A stretch of DNA of 64,000 nt, from assembly GCA_021787335.1 (NCBI GenBank), contig JAJYMC010000024.1:19693-83692 (forward strand). The letters are read 5' to 3'. The notes beneath the pieces were generated by a model. The model worked only from the letters and a program-made list of their open reading frames with translations, searched no databases and was not told the DNA's origin. Origin of the DNA: Bacillota bacterium (GTDB lineage Bacteria; Bacillota; Sulfobacillia; JAJYWN01; JAJZPE01). Position 1 is the stretch's first letter. Each line of letters opens with the position of its first letter. Shown one piece after another: positions 53,259 to 61,282 of the stretch. Made by a program: the position numbers and the translations under genes.

Positions 53259-54788
53259 CTATTTACCCTTGCTCACCCCGCGCAGGTCATAGATGTCGAT
53301 GGGATAGACCTGCCATCCCTCGACGGCCTTGTTCAACCCGATGACCATCGCCGGAGCCTGCAGGTAGACAGCCGGGGCCTGGTCGGCCAGGATCTCCTGG
53401 GCCCGCCCGTAAAGCTGCTTCCGCTGGGCCGCGTCGGTGCTCACCGCGGCCTGGGCGATAATCTGGTCGTACTCGGGGTCGGAGAAGTTCATGTAGTTTT
53501 CCTTGCTGGTCGACACGTAACGGTTCAGCCACGGGTCGGGGTCGAGCCGGCCGGTGTGGCCGATGACCGTCAACTCATAGTTGCGCTTGGTGTAGACCTC
53601 GCTGAGCCAGGTCGGCCAGTCGATGACCTTCAGGTCGGCCTGCACGCCGATGGCCTTCAGCTGCTCGGCGATGACCTGGCCGGCCCGGCGGTGGAGCATG
53701 TACGGCTCGGGGAGGACGATCGTCGTCTTGAACCCCTTGGCCAGCCCGGCCTGGGCCAGGAGGGCCTTGGCCTTGGCGACGTCCGTCTGGTGCTGGGCCA
53801 GGAGGTCGACGTAGTAGTCGCTGCTCGGAGGCATGTGGCTGGCGATGGGCTTGCCGTAGCCCCAGACCGAACCGTCGATGACCGTCTGCTTGTCGATGGC
53901 CAAAGCCAGCGCCTGGCGCACACGGACGTCATCGAAGGGCTTCTTCTTGTTGTTGATGGCCAGGATCTGGACCGCGTTCATCGGCTTGACCACGAGCTTG
54001 AGGTCGGACGAGGCCTGGACCTCGTTGGCGTTCTCGGGCGGGACGTCCGGGACGACGTCCACCGTCCCCGCCTTGAGGGCCACCAGCCTGGCCGGGGCCT
54101 CCGGGATGACCTGGAAGACCACCCGGTCGACCCTGGCCGCCTTGGGGTCGAAGTAGCGGTTGAAGCGCTCCAGGGCAATCTCCTGGTCCTTCTTCCACTC
54201 GACGAACTTGAAGGGGCCGGTGCCGACGGGGTTCTGGCTCATCGTCGCCGCCGCTTCCTTGGAGACGATGGCCGCCCAACCCATGGCCAGGTTGGAGAGG
54301 AAGGCCGCCGAGGGCTTGTTCAGGGTGATCGCCACCTGGTCAGGGGCGAGCACCTTGACGTCCTTGATGGCGGCGAAGTCGGCCGCCCGCTTGTGGACGT
54401 TCGGGTCGCGCATCTGGTCCAGGCTCCACTTGACGTCGTCGGCGGTCATCTTCCGGCCGTTGTGGAAGTAGACGTCCGTGCGGAGCTTGAGGGTGTAGGT
54501 GAGGCCGTCGGTGGAGACCTGCCAGCCGGTGGCCAGGTCCGGCCCGAGGCGCCCGGCCGGGTCGGTCTGGATCAGGGTGTCGAAGATGTTACGGGTCAGG
54601 TTGAAGGTGGCCGCGGCCACCGTCTTGTACGGGTCCAGTCCGTCGGGGTCGGTGTTGATGGCCACGCGTAGGGCCTGCTTGCGAGCGCAGCCCGCGAGGC
54701 CGGGAAGGAGCACGGTCGCCAGCAGCGCGAAAGTCAAGAGTCCGGCCATGGCTCCGCGACCAAGCTTGCCGCCGTTCATCCGCTCCAA
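53259..54788 (-). CDS. Peptide-type ABC transporter substrate-binding lipoprotein (SBP_bac_5)
   Basis: A 509-residue binding protein. A signal peptide ends in the lipobox LAGC (about residues 31-34), so LspA would process it. DPDGLDPYKTVAAATFNLTRNIFDTL, YFHNGRKMTADDVKWSLDQM, VGTGPFKF and VRQALALAIDKQTVID are SBP_bac_5 landmarks. TTG 54788 lies 8 nt after GGAGG; ATG codons at 54794 and 54779 are alternatives. First gene of the three-gene importer operon. The leader contains an intrinsic terminator. ATPase subunits are not encoded nearby. Confidence 0.92.
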   Translation of the reverse strand: MERMNGGKLGRGAMAGLLTFALLATVLLPGLAGCARKQALRVAINTDPDGLDPYKTVAAATFNLTRNIFDTLIQTDPAGRLGPDLATGWQVSTDGLTYTLKLRTDVYFHNGRKMTADDVKWSLDQMRDPNVHKRAADFAAIKDVKVLAPDQVAITLNKPSAAFLSNLAMGWAAIVSKEAAATMSQNPVGTGPFKFVEWKKDQEIALERFNRYFDPKAARVDRVVFQVIPEAPARLVALKAGTVDVVPDVPPENANEVQASSDLKLVVKPMNAVQILAINNKKKPFDDVRVRQALALAIDKQTVIDGSVWGYGKPIASHMPPSSDYYVDLLAQHQTDVAKAKALLAQAGLAKGFKTTIVLPEPYMLHRRAGQVIAEQLKAIGVQADLKVIDWPTWLSEVYTKRNYELTVIGHTGRLDPDPWLNRYVSTSKENYMNFSDPEYDQIIAQAAVSTDAAQRKQLYGRAQEILADQAPAVYLQAPAMVIGLNKAVEGWQVYPIDIYDLRGVSKGK

Positions 54789-54853
54789 CTTCATTCCCTC
54801 CGTTACGATTTTTGGGCGCCGGCAGGGTCCGGGTCGCCGGTAAACAAGCCGGT

Positions 54854-54887
54854 AAAGAATAAAGCCCTCCCCGGACGCGGGAAGGGC
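54854..54887 (-). terminator. Intrinsic terminator inside the ABC-operon leader (attenuator candidate)
   Basis: GCCCTTCCC pairs with GGGGAGGGC over 9 bp with one G-U pair, then TTTATTCTTT on the minus strand. It lies between the operon promoter and the binding-protein gene, so it can act only as an attenuator. Confidence 0.75.
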
Positions 54888-54993
54888 GACCAAAGCCAAA
54901 CAGCCAGGTCAGCGCCCAGTCTCGGTCCGTGATGGATCCAAGCATGGCTGATTCCTGATGCCGGAGAGGGGTACCTTGTTCAACCAAGCGAGC

Positions 54994-55018
54994 CAGGTGT
55001 AGCCTGCCGTGCTACCCT
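54994..55018 (-). promoter_or_regulatory. 5' hairpin of the structured ABC-operon leader
   Basis: Directly after the -10 region the transcript can form GTAGC/GCTAC with an outer CAGG/CCTG helix. A smaller CTTG/CAAG hairpin follows near 54975, then the terminator at 54887. No known riboswitch consensus was recognised. A short frame with AGGA 7 nt before ATG (54949) begins in this leader and reads MLGSITDRDWALTW into the terminator stem. Confidence 0.5.
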
Positions 55019-55024
55019 GAAATC

Positions 55025-55053
55025 ATTATAGCATCGTCGGCCGCCGGTGGGAA
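55025..55053 (-). promoter_or_regulatory. Promoter of the peptide-type ABC operon
   Basis: A perfect -10 TATAAT (55025-55030) and TTCCCA (55048-55053, four of six -35 bases), 17 bp apart on the minus strand, about 235 bp upstream of the binding-protein gene. Confidence 0.65.
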
Positions 55054-55138
55054 GGGTGACCAAGGCTTCCGGCCGAGCTAGAAGCTTTCCGCCGGAAACC
55101 AATAGACCACCCGATGGCCGGAGAACTGATGGAAAGCG

Positions 55139-55165
55139 AAAAGGACCCCGATGGGGTCCCCTTTA
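55139..55165 (-). terminator. Rho-independent terminator after the zinc-ribbon gene
   Basis: GGACCCC, loop, GGGGTCC and TTTT on the minus strand, immediately after the zinc-ribbon stop codon. Confidence 0.85.
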
Positions 55166-55167
55166 GA

Positions 55168-55368
55168 TCATCCTGTCGCGATGGCCAGCCGGCCCGGGCG
55201 AAAAACCACGGTCAAGACCCGCGAACCACAACGTGGGCAGCGAATCTCACGGCCGTCATGCCCGTCGCTCTTGGTCGTCCCTTCCTCGTTCGGTTCCCCC
55301 GGAGAGTTCTCGAGACCTTGCACGCCGCATGTCAGACACAGGTACTGGACCGCGCCGACCGCTTCCAA
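55168..55368 (-). CDS. Small zinc-ribbon protein
   Basis: A 66-residue protein with two CxxC knuckles (CLTCG near residue 11 and CPRCG near residue 44) separated by a Gly/Glu/Asp-rich linker. A basic strand VLTVVFRPGRL follows. This is the pattern of stand-alone zinc ribbons; no closer family was recognised. TTG 55368 lies 9 nt after AAGGAGG; the frame is open further upstream but unlike protein. It has its own terminator and lies between the ABC promoter and the divergent M20 peptidase gene. Confidence 0.65.
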   Translation of the reverse strand: MEAVGAVQYLCLTCGVQGLENSPGEPNEEGTTKSDGHDGREIRCPRCGSRVLTVVFRPGRLAIATG

Positions 55369-55403
55369 ATGGCGTCGCCTCCTTGGTCTCTTTGGGTGCC
55401 GGG

Positions 55404-55440
55404 ACCTACGGGACCTATTCGGTTTTGTAACACCTATTCG
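55404..55440. repeat. Direct repeats upstream of the zinc-ribbon gene
   Basis: ACCTATTCG occurs at 55413-55421 and again at 55432-55440, 19 bp apart (about two helical turns). GGGACCTA also occurs twice in tandem at 55402-55418. The position between divergent genes suggests an operator. No consensus promoter was identified here. Confidence 0.45.
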
Positions 55441-55566
55441 TGCCACCCCGGGGATATCCTCCCGGCAGGAGGCGGACGGACGGTAAGGAATTTCTAATAA
55501 GAACGTGGTCTAATTCACAATTCGAGGTCATGCCCACAACAACCTCGTCGAAGGAGCCGAAAGAAC

Positions 55567-56916
55567 ATGGCCGAGGACGCAGGGTTCCCTCGTCTCGAAC
55601 CATCCGAGCTGGCCAGGGCCGTCGAGGAAGCCACCGGGTTCCTGGTCGACCTGATCAAGATCCCGACGGTCAACCCGCCCGGCGGCGAGACCGCCGCCGC
55701 GCGATACGTCGAGAAGGTCATGGCCGAGGCCCGCATCCCGACCCGGTTCTTCGAGCCCGCCCCCGGGCGCGGCAGCGTCGTCGCCCGGCTCAAGGGCGAC
55801 GGGACCAAGGGAGCGCTCCTTCTCCTGTCCCACCTCGACGTCGTCCCCGTCGACGAGAAGCGCTGGACCGTGCCGCCCTTCGCCGGGCTGGTCAAGGATG
55901 GCCAGATCTGGGGCCGCGGGGCGGTCGACTGCAAGAACGTGGTCGCCGTCTGGATGGCTCTGCTCCTGGCCTTCAAGCGGCACGGCGGGCTGAAGCGAGA
56001 CCTGATCTTGGCGGCCACGGCCGACGAGGAGGCCGGCGGCCTGATGGGCGCCGGGTGGCTGGCGGAGCATGAGTTGGAAACCATCCAGGCCGACGCCTGC
56101 CTCAACGAGGGCGGCGGACCGGCCATCACCGCCGGACCCGCGACCTACTTCCTCTACAACAACGCCGAGAAGGCGCCGGTCTGGGTCAAGCTGGTGGCCG
56201 AAGGCCGGGCGGGCCACGCCTCCATGCCCCACTCCGACAACGCCGTCCTCAAGCTGACCCAGGCCCTGGCCAAGCTGGCCCCGTCCAGGCTGCCGGTGCA
56301 CATCATCCCGACGGTGCGCGACTTCGTCGCCGGCCTGGCCGCCGGGCAGAGCTTCCCGAAGTCCCTGGCGGTCCGGCAGATGGCTAACCCGGCCCTGGCC
56401 GAGCGTGTCCTGGCGACCGCCTTCCCCGACGAGGAGCAAGCGGCCGGGTTCCGGGCGATGATCCGGAACACGGCCGCCCCGACCATGCTCTCGGCCGGTC
56501 TCAAGGTCAACGTCATCCCGTCGGAGGCCTCCGCCGACGTGGACTGCCGCATCCTCCCCGGCCAGACGGCCGACGACCTCATCCGGCTCCGGGCGGTGAT
56601 CGGCGAGGGCATCCGCATCGATGTCGGGCGCCGCTCGGCGGGGTCCGAGTCGCCCTTCCCCGGGCCGCTCGGCGAGGCCATCCGCGGCACGCTGGCCGAG
56701 ACGGCTCCAGGGGCGCGGCTCGTGCCGTTCCTCGTCCCCGGGGCCACCGACGCCCGCTTCCTGCGCCCTCGCGGCATCCCGTCGTACGGCTTCTTCCCCA
56801 CCCTGCCGAAGGACGGCCTGCAGACGGCCCACGGCCACGACGAGCGCCTCTCCCTCGAGAGCCTGGCCTTCGCCGTTAGGACGCTGGCCGGGGTCATCGG
56901 GCGGTACGCCGGGTAG
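55567..56916 (+). CDS. M20-family metallopeptidase / deacylase
   Basis: A 449-residue two-zinc hydrolase (ArgE/DapE/CPG2 type). LLSHLDVVPV near residue 85 (His, Asp), WGRGAVDCKN (bridging Asp), ADEEAGG with the catalytic and zinc Glu near residue 160, and the C-terminal GHDERL His. Dimerisation domain about 200-330. Substrates in the family are N-acyl amino acids or small peptides. AAGGAG precedes the ATG. It is transcribed away from a peptide-type importer, so use of imported peptides is a reasonable but unproven link. Confidence 0.9.
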   Translation: MAEDAGFPRLEPSELARAVEEATGFLVDLIKIPTVNPPGGETAAARYVEKVMAEARIPTRFFEPAPGRGSVVARLKGDGTKGALLLLSHLDVVPVDEKRWTVPPFAGLVKDGQIWGRGAVDCKNVVAVWMALLLAFKRHGGLKRDLILAATADEEAGGLMGAGWLAEHELETIQADACLNEGGGPAITAGPATYFLYNNAEKAPVWVKLVAEGRAGHASMPHSDNAVLKLTQALAKLAPSRLPVHIIPTVRDFVAGLAAGQSFPKSLAVRQMANPALAERVLATAFPDEEQAAGFRAMIRNTAAPTMLSAGLKVNVIPSEASADVDCRILPGQTADDLIRLRAVIGEGIRIDVGRRSAGSESPFPGPLGEAIRGTLAETAPGARLVPFLVPGATDARFLRPRGIPSYGFFPTLPKDGLQTAHGHDERLSLESLAFAVRTLAGVIGRYAG

Positions 56917-56961
56917 CCCCGAGCCCCCCGCCCCGCGCGGGAGCTGTCGCGGTCGCGGCGG

Positions 56962-57561
56962 CTAGCCGTCGTCCCGGCGGCCTTCCTCCTCGGCGAAGAG
57001 CATCTCCGGGGCCTCGCCCGGTTCGACGCCGCGGTCCCGCCAGTGGTTCAGGTAGAGTTCGAGGTACGGCCGGTTCGTCCCGGCCGCCAGATCCAGACCG
57101 AGTTGGGCCGCGGCCCGGGCGATCGCCCGCCGCGGCCCTTCGATTTCAAGATAGTGGCCCAGGAACGGCAACCGGTCGACGCAGACAGTGACCTCGCCGA
57201 AGGCGAACGACTGGCGGTCCTTCTCCTTGCGGCAGACCGGGCGGTAGCCGAGGGCGGCCAGGACGGCCAAAATCTCCTCGAGGTCGGCCACTCGCGCCTC
57301 GACTTCGTCACGTTCAGAGAAGATGGTCCCCGGAGCCGGCGGCCCCTTGTAGGTGACCTTGCAACCGGCCTCGTCGCGCCGGACGCGCAGGACCCTGCCC
57401 TCGGCGACCAGGCGGCCGTCGGGCTGGTCGAGATAGACGTCGGCCTCGCGGACGCTGGGACCGCCCGTCGCCCCGAGCTCATTGAGCCGGCGGCGGATGG
57501 CCTCCGGCCCGCCGGACAGCCTGAACTTCAGTTCGATCTCTTTCCCGTCGACCGCCGTCAT
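56962..57561 (-). CDS. CYTH-domain protein (class IV adenylate cyclase-like)
   Basis: A 199-residue triphosphate-tunnel protein. It begins with the ExExK motif (EIELKFRL, residues 8-15). The basic and acidic residues lining the tunnel appear in LRVRRD, KVTYKGP, RDEVEARV, KEKDRQSF and YLEIEGP. CYTH proteins are adenylate cyclases, thiamine triphosphatases or tripolyphosphatases; the LEEILAVLAALGYRPVCRKEKDR segment favours the CyaB-like group. The start of this gene lies in the 5-formyl-THF cyclo-ligase stop (ATGA overlap). Confidence 0.85.
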   Translation of the reverse strand: MTAVDGKEIELKFRLSGGPEAIRRRLNELGATGGPSVREADVYLDQPDGRLVAEGRVLRVRRDEAGCKVTYKGPPAPGTIFSERDEVEARVADLEEILAVLAALGYRPVCRKEKDRQSFAFGEVTVCVDRLPFLGHYLEIEGPRRAIARAAAQLGLDLAAGTNRPYLELYLNHWRDRGVEPGEAPEMLFAEEEGRRDDG

Positions 57562-58190
57562 CGCCCCGTCCCCGCCCGCCGGCCGGCGCGGGCGGCCCGG
57601 CAGTCGATGACCCGTTCCTCGGTGACGATGAGGTCCATCGGCACGTCGAAGCGGCCGGGGGTCACGCTCCCCACCACCTGGATCTCGAAGGCGAGGGCGA
57701 TGGCCACCCGGCCGGGCCGGAGGAGCTTCAGGAAGCGGTCATAGTAGCCGCCGCCGTAACCGAGCCGGTTCCCCGTCCGGTCAAAGGCCACCCCCGGCAC
57801 GAAGACCAGATCGACCTCCTCCGGGGGCACCGGACGCATGCGCTCAGGGCGCGGTTCGGGGATGCCGAAGTTGGCCGGGGCCACGTCCTCGGCCAGGTCC
57901 AGGACGCGGGACGGGATGATGCTCCGGTCGGCCGGGACCGTCTTGGGCACGGTCACGACCTTCCCCGCCGCCAGGCAACCGGCGATGAGCCCGCTCGTGG
58001 CCACCTCGTGCCTATAGGAGCAGTAGGCCATGATCGTCCGCGCGCGGGCCAGTTCCGGCAGAGCCAGGGCCCGTTCGGCGATGGCCGCCGAGCGCGCCGT
58101 CACCTCGGCCCGATCGAGCCGCTCACGACGGTCGAGGACCTCGCGGCGCAGCCGGTTCTTCTCCTCCCAGACTTCAGAACCGGTCCTCAA
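57558..58190 (-). CDS. 5-formyltetrahydrofolate cyclo-ligase
   Basis: A 210-residue enzyme converting 5-formyl-THF to methenyl-THF with ATP. KNRLRREVLDRRERL at the start, IMAYCSYRHEVATSG, VPPEEVDLVFVPGVAFDRTGNRLGYGGGYYDRFL (ATP/folate motif, about 125-155) and IALAFEIQVV are family marks. TTG start follows GAGGTGA and overlaps the ASCH stop (TTGA). It forms an operon with the ASCH and CYTH genes. Confidence 0.93.
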   Translation of the reverse strand: MRTGSEVWEEKNRLRREVLDRRERLDRAEVTARSAAIAERALALPELARARTIMAYCSYRHEVATSGLIAGCLAAGKVVTVPKTVPADRSIIPSRVLDLAEDVAPANFGIPEPRPERMRPVPPEEVDLVFVPGVAFDRTGNRLGYGGGYYDRFLKLLRPGRVAIALAFEIQVVGSVTPGRFDVPMDLIVTEERVIDCRAARAGRRAGTGR

Positions 58191-58537
58191 TCCATCACCT
58201 CGGAGAAGTAGACCACCGTGACCTGGTCGGAGAGCTCGATCTCCCGACCGTAGATGGACTTCAGGAAGGTGGCGGCCGCGGCCGGGGTCTTCATGTCGGG
58301 GTTCTCGCCCGACAGGTCCTCGGGGGTCAGCTCGGACACCTTCTTGACGGTGACCCGGTCGATCACCGCCGTGAAGACCTTCTGGCGGGGGTGAAACCGG
58401 TTGCCGTGGGTGACCCAGATGAGTTCCCCTTCTTGGTACTTGTCACGCTTGTCCCCGAGTCGGATGGTGCATCGCTTGTCCCGGACGACGAGGATGCCAT
58501 GGTAAACGGAAGAGTAGAAGTTGAGGGCCTTCATCAT
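58187..58537 (-). CDS. ASCH-domain protein
   Basis: A 116-residue protein with the ASCH (PUA-related) fold pattern: ALNFYSSVYHGILVVRDKRCTIRLGDKRDKYQEGELIWVTHG begins near residue 3, followed by KVFTAVIDRVTVKKVSELT and VTVVYFSEV. ASCH proteins bind RNA or act as small nucleoside hydrolases; the role here is unknown. ATG 58537 lies 6 nt after GGGGAGG; the open frame upstream is ignored. Confidence 0.82.
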   Translation of the reverse strand: MMKALNFYSSVYHGILVVRDKRCTIRLGDKRDKYQEGELIWVTHGNRFHPRQKVFTAVIDRVTVKKVSELTPEDLSGENPDMKTPAAAATFLKSIYGREIELSDQVTVVYFSEVMD

Positions 58538-58633
58538 GGTTTGCCTCCCCGGGTTGAAGTATTGAGTAGTGTTATTCAACGAGGGGCTGGCTAATCCTAC
58601 CTCACTCGGAAGAAACGCCGGAACCGCGTGGGG

Positions 58634-58663
58634 ACTGAAGAAGCCGGCCCTTCGAGGGCCGGC
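58634..58663 (-). terminator. Terminator after the proline-rich amidase gene
   Basis: GCCGGCCC/GGGCCGGC with a 5-nt loop, followed by TTCTTCAG on the minus strand. The T tract is interrupted. Confidence 0.65.
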
Positions 58664-58697
58664 CCTTCATCCGGTCGGGCGACGGCCGCGGGCTCGC

Positions 58698-59729
58698 TCA
58701 GTCGCCCTGGCCGAAGTAATCGATGATGCCCTGGGCGATGCCGCTGGCGGCCTTCTCCCGGAAGTCGTCGTCAGCCAGCGCCGTCGCGTCCGAGGGGTTC
58801 GATAGGAAGCCGACCTCGACGAGGACGGCCGCGCTGAGGGTGCTGTTCCGCGTGACGTAGTAGCCAGCCGTCTCCACGCCACGGTCGGTCAGGTCGGTCG
58901 CCCTGACCAGCCCTGCTTGGATGTCCCTGGCCAGGCGGCGGCTGTTGTCCTCGTGGGCGCCCCCGGTGCTGTAGAAGGTCATCGCCCCGCTGACGGCCTC
59001 GCTGTTGTCGAAGTAGTTGTTGTGGACGCTGACGAAGATGTCGGCCCGGGTGCTGTTGGCGTAGTTCGTGCGGATGTCGAGGCGACCCGGGGCGTCGCCC
59101 GGGAAGGCCATCGTCGTCCGGGTCATGTAGACTTTCGCGCCGGCGTCGACCAGAAGGTCGCGCAAGTCCTTGGAGATGGCCAGAGTGTTGGTGGCCTCGT
59201 CGGAGCCGAAGCCGGAAGCGCCGCTGCCGTAGGTCCCGTGGCCGGCGTCGACGACGACGCTGTGACCGGCCAGGGGCTGGCGGGCGTTGCCGCGCGACGG
59301 GTCGGTCGTGCCATTGCCGTCCTGGCCGGACGGCGGCGTTGCCGGAGGTTGCGTCGCGGGTGGCGGCGAGGCGGGCGGTTGTGAGGCGGGCGGCTTCGTG
59401 GTGGACGGCCCTGGCGCGGGCGCCTGGGACGGCTTCGATGTGGTCGGCGTCTGGGACGGGGCCGGCACGTTGGATGGGACTGGCGCGCCGGCGGGCGCCG
59501 GTTGTTCGGACGGCATCGGTGGCGCGGTCGCTTGGGCCAAGGACAGCGGCCCCGTGGATGGCCGTCCGGTACAGGCCACGGTGGCCGTCAGGACCAGGAT
59601 CACCGAGGCGGCGATGGCCAGCCACCGCCGGGGCCGGCTCCGTTGGTCGGCCGAAGCCCCGTTCAATGGGGAACGAATGGGGATCTCCTCCTTCTGGCTG
59701 CCTCCGGGGTTAGTTGTCGGGTTCGGCAT
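58698..59729 (-). CDS. N-acetylmuramoyl-L-alanine amidase, Pro/Ala-linker lipoprotein
   Basis: A 343-residue amidase. A basic N terminus and hydrophobic segment (about 36-52) end in a lipobox-like TVAC, then about 90 residues rich in Pro, Ala, Thr and Gln form a wall-spanning linker. The Amidase_3 domain (about 155-340) keeps its zinc and catalytic residues: DAGHGT (His), SDEATNT (Glu), VSVHNN (His) and VLVEVGFLSN (Glu). ATG 59729 has a weak ribosome site. AGGAGGAG occurs later, 6 nt before an in-frame ATT, so the true start may be internal. Confidence 0.88.
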   Translation of the reverse strand: MPNPTTNPGGSQKEEIPIRSPLNGASADQRSRPRRWLAIAASVILVLTATVACTGRPSTGPLSLAQATAPPMPSEQPAPAGAPVPSNVPAPSQTPTTSKPSQAPAPGPSTTKPPASQPPASPPPATQPPATPPSGQDGNGTTDPSRGNARQPLAGHSVVVDAGHGTYGSGASGFGSDEATNTLAISKDLRDLLVDAGAKVYMTRTTMAFPGDAPGRLDIRTNYANSTRADIFVSVHNNYFDNSEAVSGAMTFYSTGGAHEDNSRRLARDIQAGLVRATDLTDRGVETAGYYVTRNSTLSAAVLVEVGFLSNPSDATALADDDFREKAASGIAQGIIDYFGQGD

Positions 59730-59926
59730 GAAGGGACGCCTACCGGTCCGGCGCGACGGCCGTTGACCGGATTCACCCCAGCGCCGACGGCATGGGCCGC
59801 CGACCGCTTCAAATCCCCCGTACCATCGCCATTTCCCGCGGCCGCGACGGAACGCGACCGCAGGTCACCAGATCACGACGGATTCGGCCAGGTAAAGTCC
59901 TCTATTTGACATTAAGGGCCTGCTAT

Positions 59927-59940
59927 CCTGGATTTCCAGG
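59927..59940. repeat. Palindrome in the amidase upstream region
   Basis: CCTGGA-TT-TCCAGG, perfect 6-bp arms, about 200 bp upstream of the amidase gene. Possible operator; no regulator is assigned and no clear promoter was found in 59730-59968. Confidence 0.4.
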
Positions 59941-59968
59941 TCGCCAAATGATGGCAAGTTAAATCAAT

Positions 59969-60001
59969 GAAGCCCCGCCGGCGAAGGACCGGCGAGGCTT
60001 C
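59969..60001 (-). terminator. Probable terminator after the GH18-like gene
   Basis: AAGCCTCGCCGG and CCGGCGGGGCTT pair with a loop of about 7 nt; TTCATTGATTT follows on the minus strand. Confidence 0.7.
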
Positions 60002-60016
60002 GATTTCGTTCGTGAT

Positions 60017-61171
60017 TCACCGTGATGGTCCGGCTGCGCCTTTGATGGCGGGCCACCAGCCGGGGTCCTCCTCGCCCAATCTCCAGATGACGACGCCGCG
60101 CAGGCCGTGAAAACGGGCCAACCGAACACGACTGGTCAGGGCCGTGCCGTCGAGGTACCAGAGGCGCCGCGGCCCTTCAGTTCCGCCGCCGTAAGTGAGC
60201 GCGGTCTCGCCGGACTTCGGGTCTTCGGCCGAGCCGGTTCCTGGGTTCGCCCGCAGCGCGGCGGCGTCACGCCCGGCCCGCCGGACGGCCCCGGTCCCCC
60301 CCGCCGGCCAGTCATAGCCGAAGGCCGGTAGGGCCAGGCTGACCTGGCCGGGGGCGACGCGGGCCAAGAGGGCGCCGAGGTTGTCGGTGAGCCAGTCGAG
60401 ACCGGAGAGCGGCCCGGCCGTGCCGCTCGGCCAGTGCTCACCCCACCCCTGCAGGATGAGCCAGTCGGCGACGGCGGCCAGCGCGGCCGGGTCGACCGAA
60501 TAAGGCTGCTCCCGCGGCGCGGTCAGGGACGGGATGACGACCCCGAGGGTGCGCCCCTGGCCAAGGGCCTGCTTGGTCTCGGTGACCAGGGCGACGATGC
60601 CCTGGGCCGCGGCGGGCGGACCCATCGGTAATCCGGTCAGGTCGATGACGAGGCCGTCGGCCATCCGCGCGACTGACGCCGCGGCAAGGCGGGCCGCGAG
60701 GGCGCGTCTGGCTCCCGCGGACTCAAGGTAGCCCGGGGTCCCGACGGATACGTCGTTGGTGCCCACGTCCACGGGCCGCAACGTCGCCAGGGTCCAGACC
60801 GAAAGGCCGGAGGAACGAGCGAAGCCGATCGCCGGGCCGTCATCAGGGGCCTCGGTCACCTGCCCGGCGGCGTCGACCGTCAGCCACTCCCCGATGATGC
60901 CATCGATGAGGCCGGGGTTGTCGCTCAAGTCGGCGTAGGACAGCGACTCGGTGGTGGCGGTCGTGGCCTCGGCCCAGGCCCCGGCTGGGATGGGCGTATA
61001 GACGCCGACGACCTCGAAGGCCGGGCGAGCCAGGCGCTTGCGGACCGGCGGGATGAGTCTCATCGTTCCGTCCGGGTCAAGGCCCGGCAGAGCGGCGACC
61101 ACCCCGAAGAGCACCGCCGCCAGGGCGACCACGGGCCAGGCCCGGCGCCAGGCGCTTCTCAGAAGAACCAA
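60017..61171 (-). CDS. GH18-like (YaaH/YdhD-type) protein with degenerate catalytic motif
   Basis: A 384-residue secreted or anchored protein: a membrane helix (about 11-30), then a GH18-like barrel. VVGVYTP near residue 54, LSYADLSDNPGLIDGIIGEWLTVDAAG, LALPAFGYDWPAG near residue 279 and GVVIWRLGEEDPGWW at the end resemble spore-wall GH18 glycosidases. The active-site motif, normally DGxxIDxE, reads DGLVIDLT (172-179): the proton-donor Glu is Thr179. Hydrolysis is therefore unlikely, and glycan binding is a plausible remaining role. TTG 61171 lies 8 nt after AAGGAGG. Confidence 0.78.
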   Translation of the reverse strand: MVLLRSAWRRAWPVVALAAVLFGVVAALPGLDPDGTMRLIPPVRKRLARPAFEVVGVYTPIPAGAWAEATTATTESLSYADLSDNPGLIDGIIGEWLTVDAAGQVTEAPDDGPAIGFARSSGLSVWTLATLRPVDVGTNDVSVGTPGYLESAGARRALAARLAAASVARMADGLVIDLTGLPMGPPAAAQGIVALVTETKQALGQGRTLGVVIPSLTAPREQPYSVDPAALAAVADWLILQGWGEHWPSGTAGPLSGLDWLTDNLGALLARVAPGQVSLALPAFGYDWPAGGTGAVRRAGRDAAALRANPGTGSAEDPKSGETALTYGGGTEGPRRLWYLDGTALTSRVRLARFHGLRGVVIWRLGEEDPGWWPAIKGAAGPSR

Positions 61172-61282
61172 AGGGCAACCCTCCTTGGGGGCTGCCCATA
61201 TTCTGTGCTTTAACAAAACTTTCCATGCAAGGGCTCGGTTGTCTGTCCCGGCCCGGGCCGTTCAGAACCCCGCCGGTCCGGA

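Noticed and set aside
55008..55020. AGGGTAGCAC, resembling the T-box motif AGGGTGGNACCGCG
   Set aside because: It lies at the 5' end of the leader, far from the terminator, lacks the rest of the T-box architecture, and pairs as a simple hairpin.
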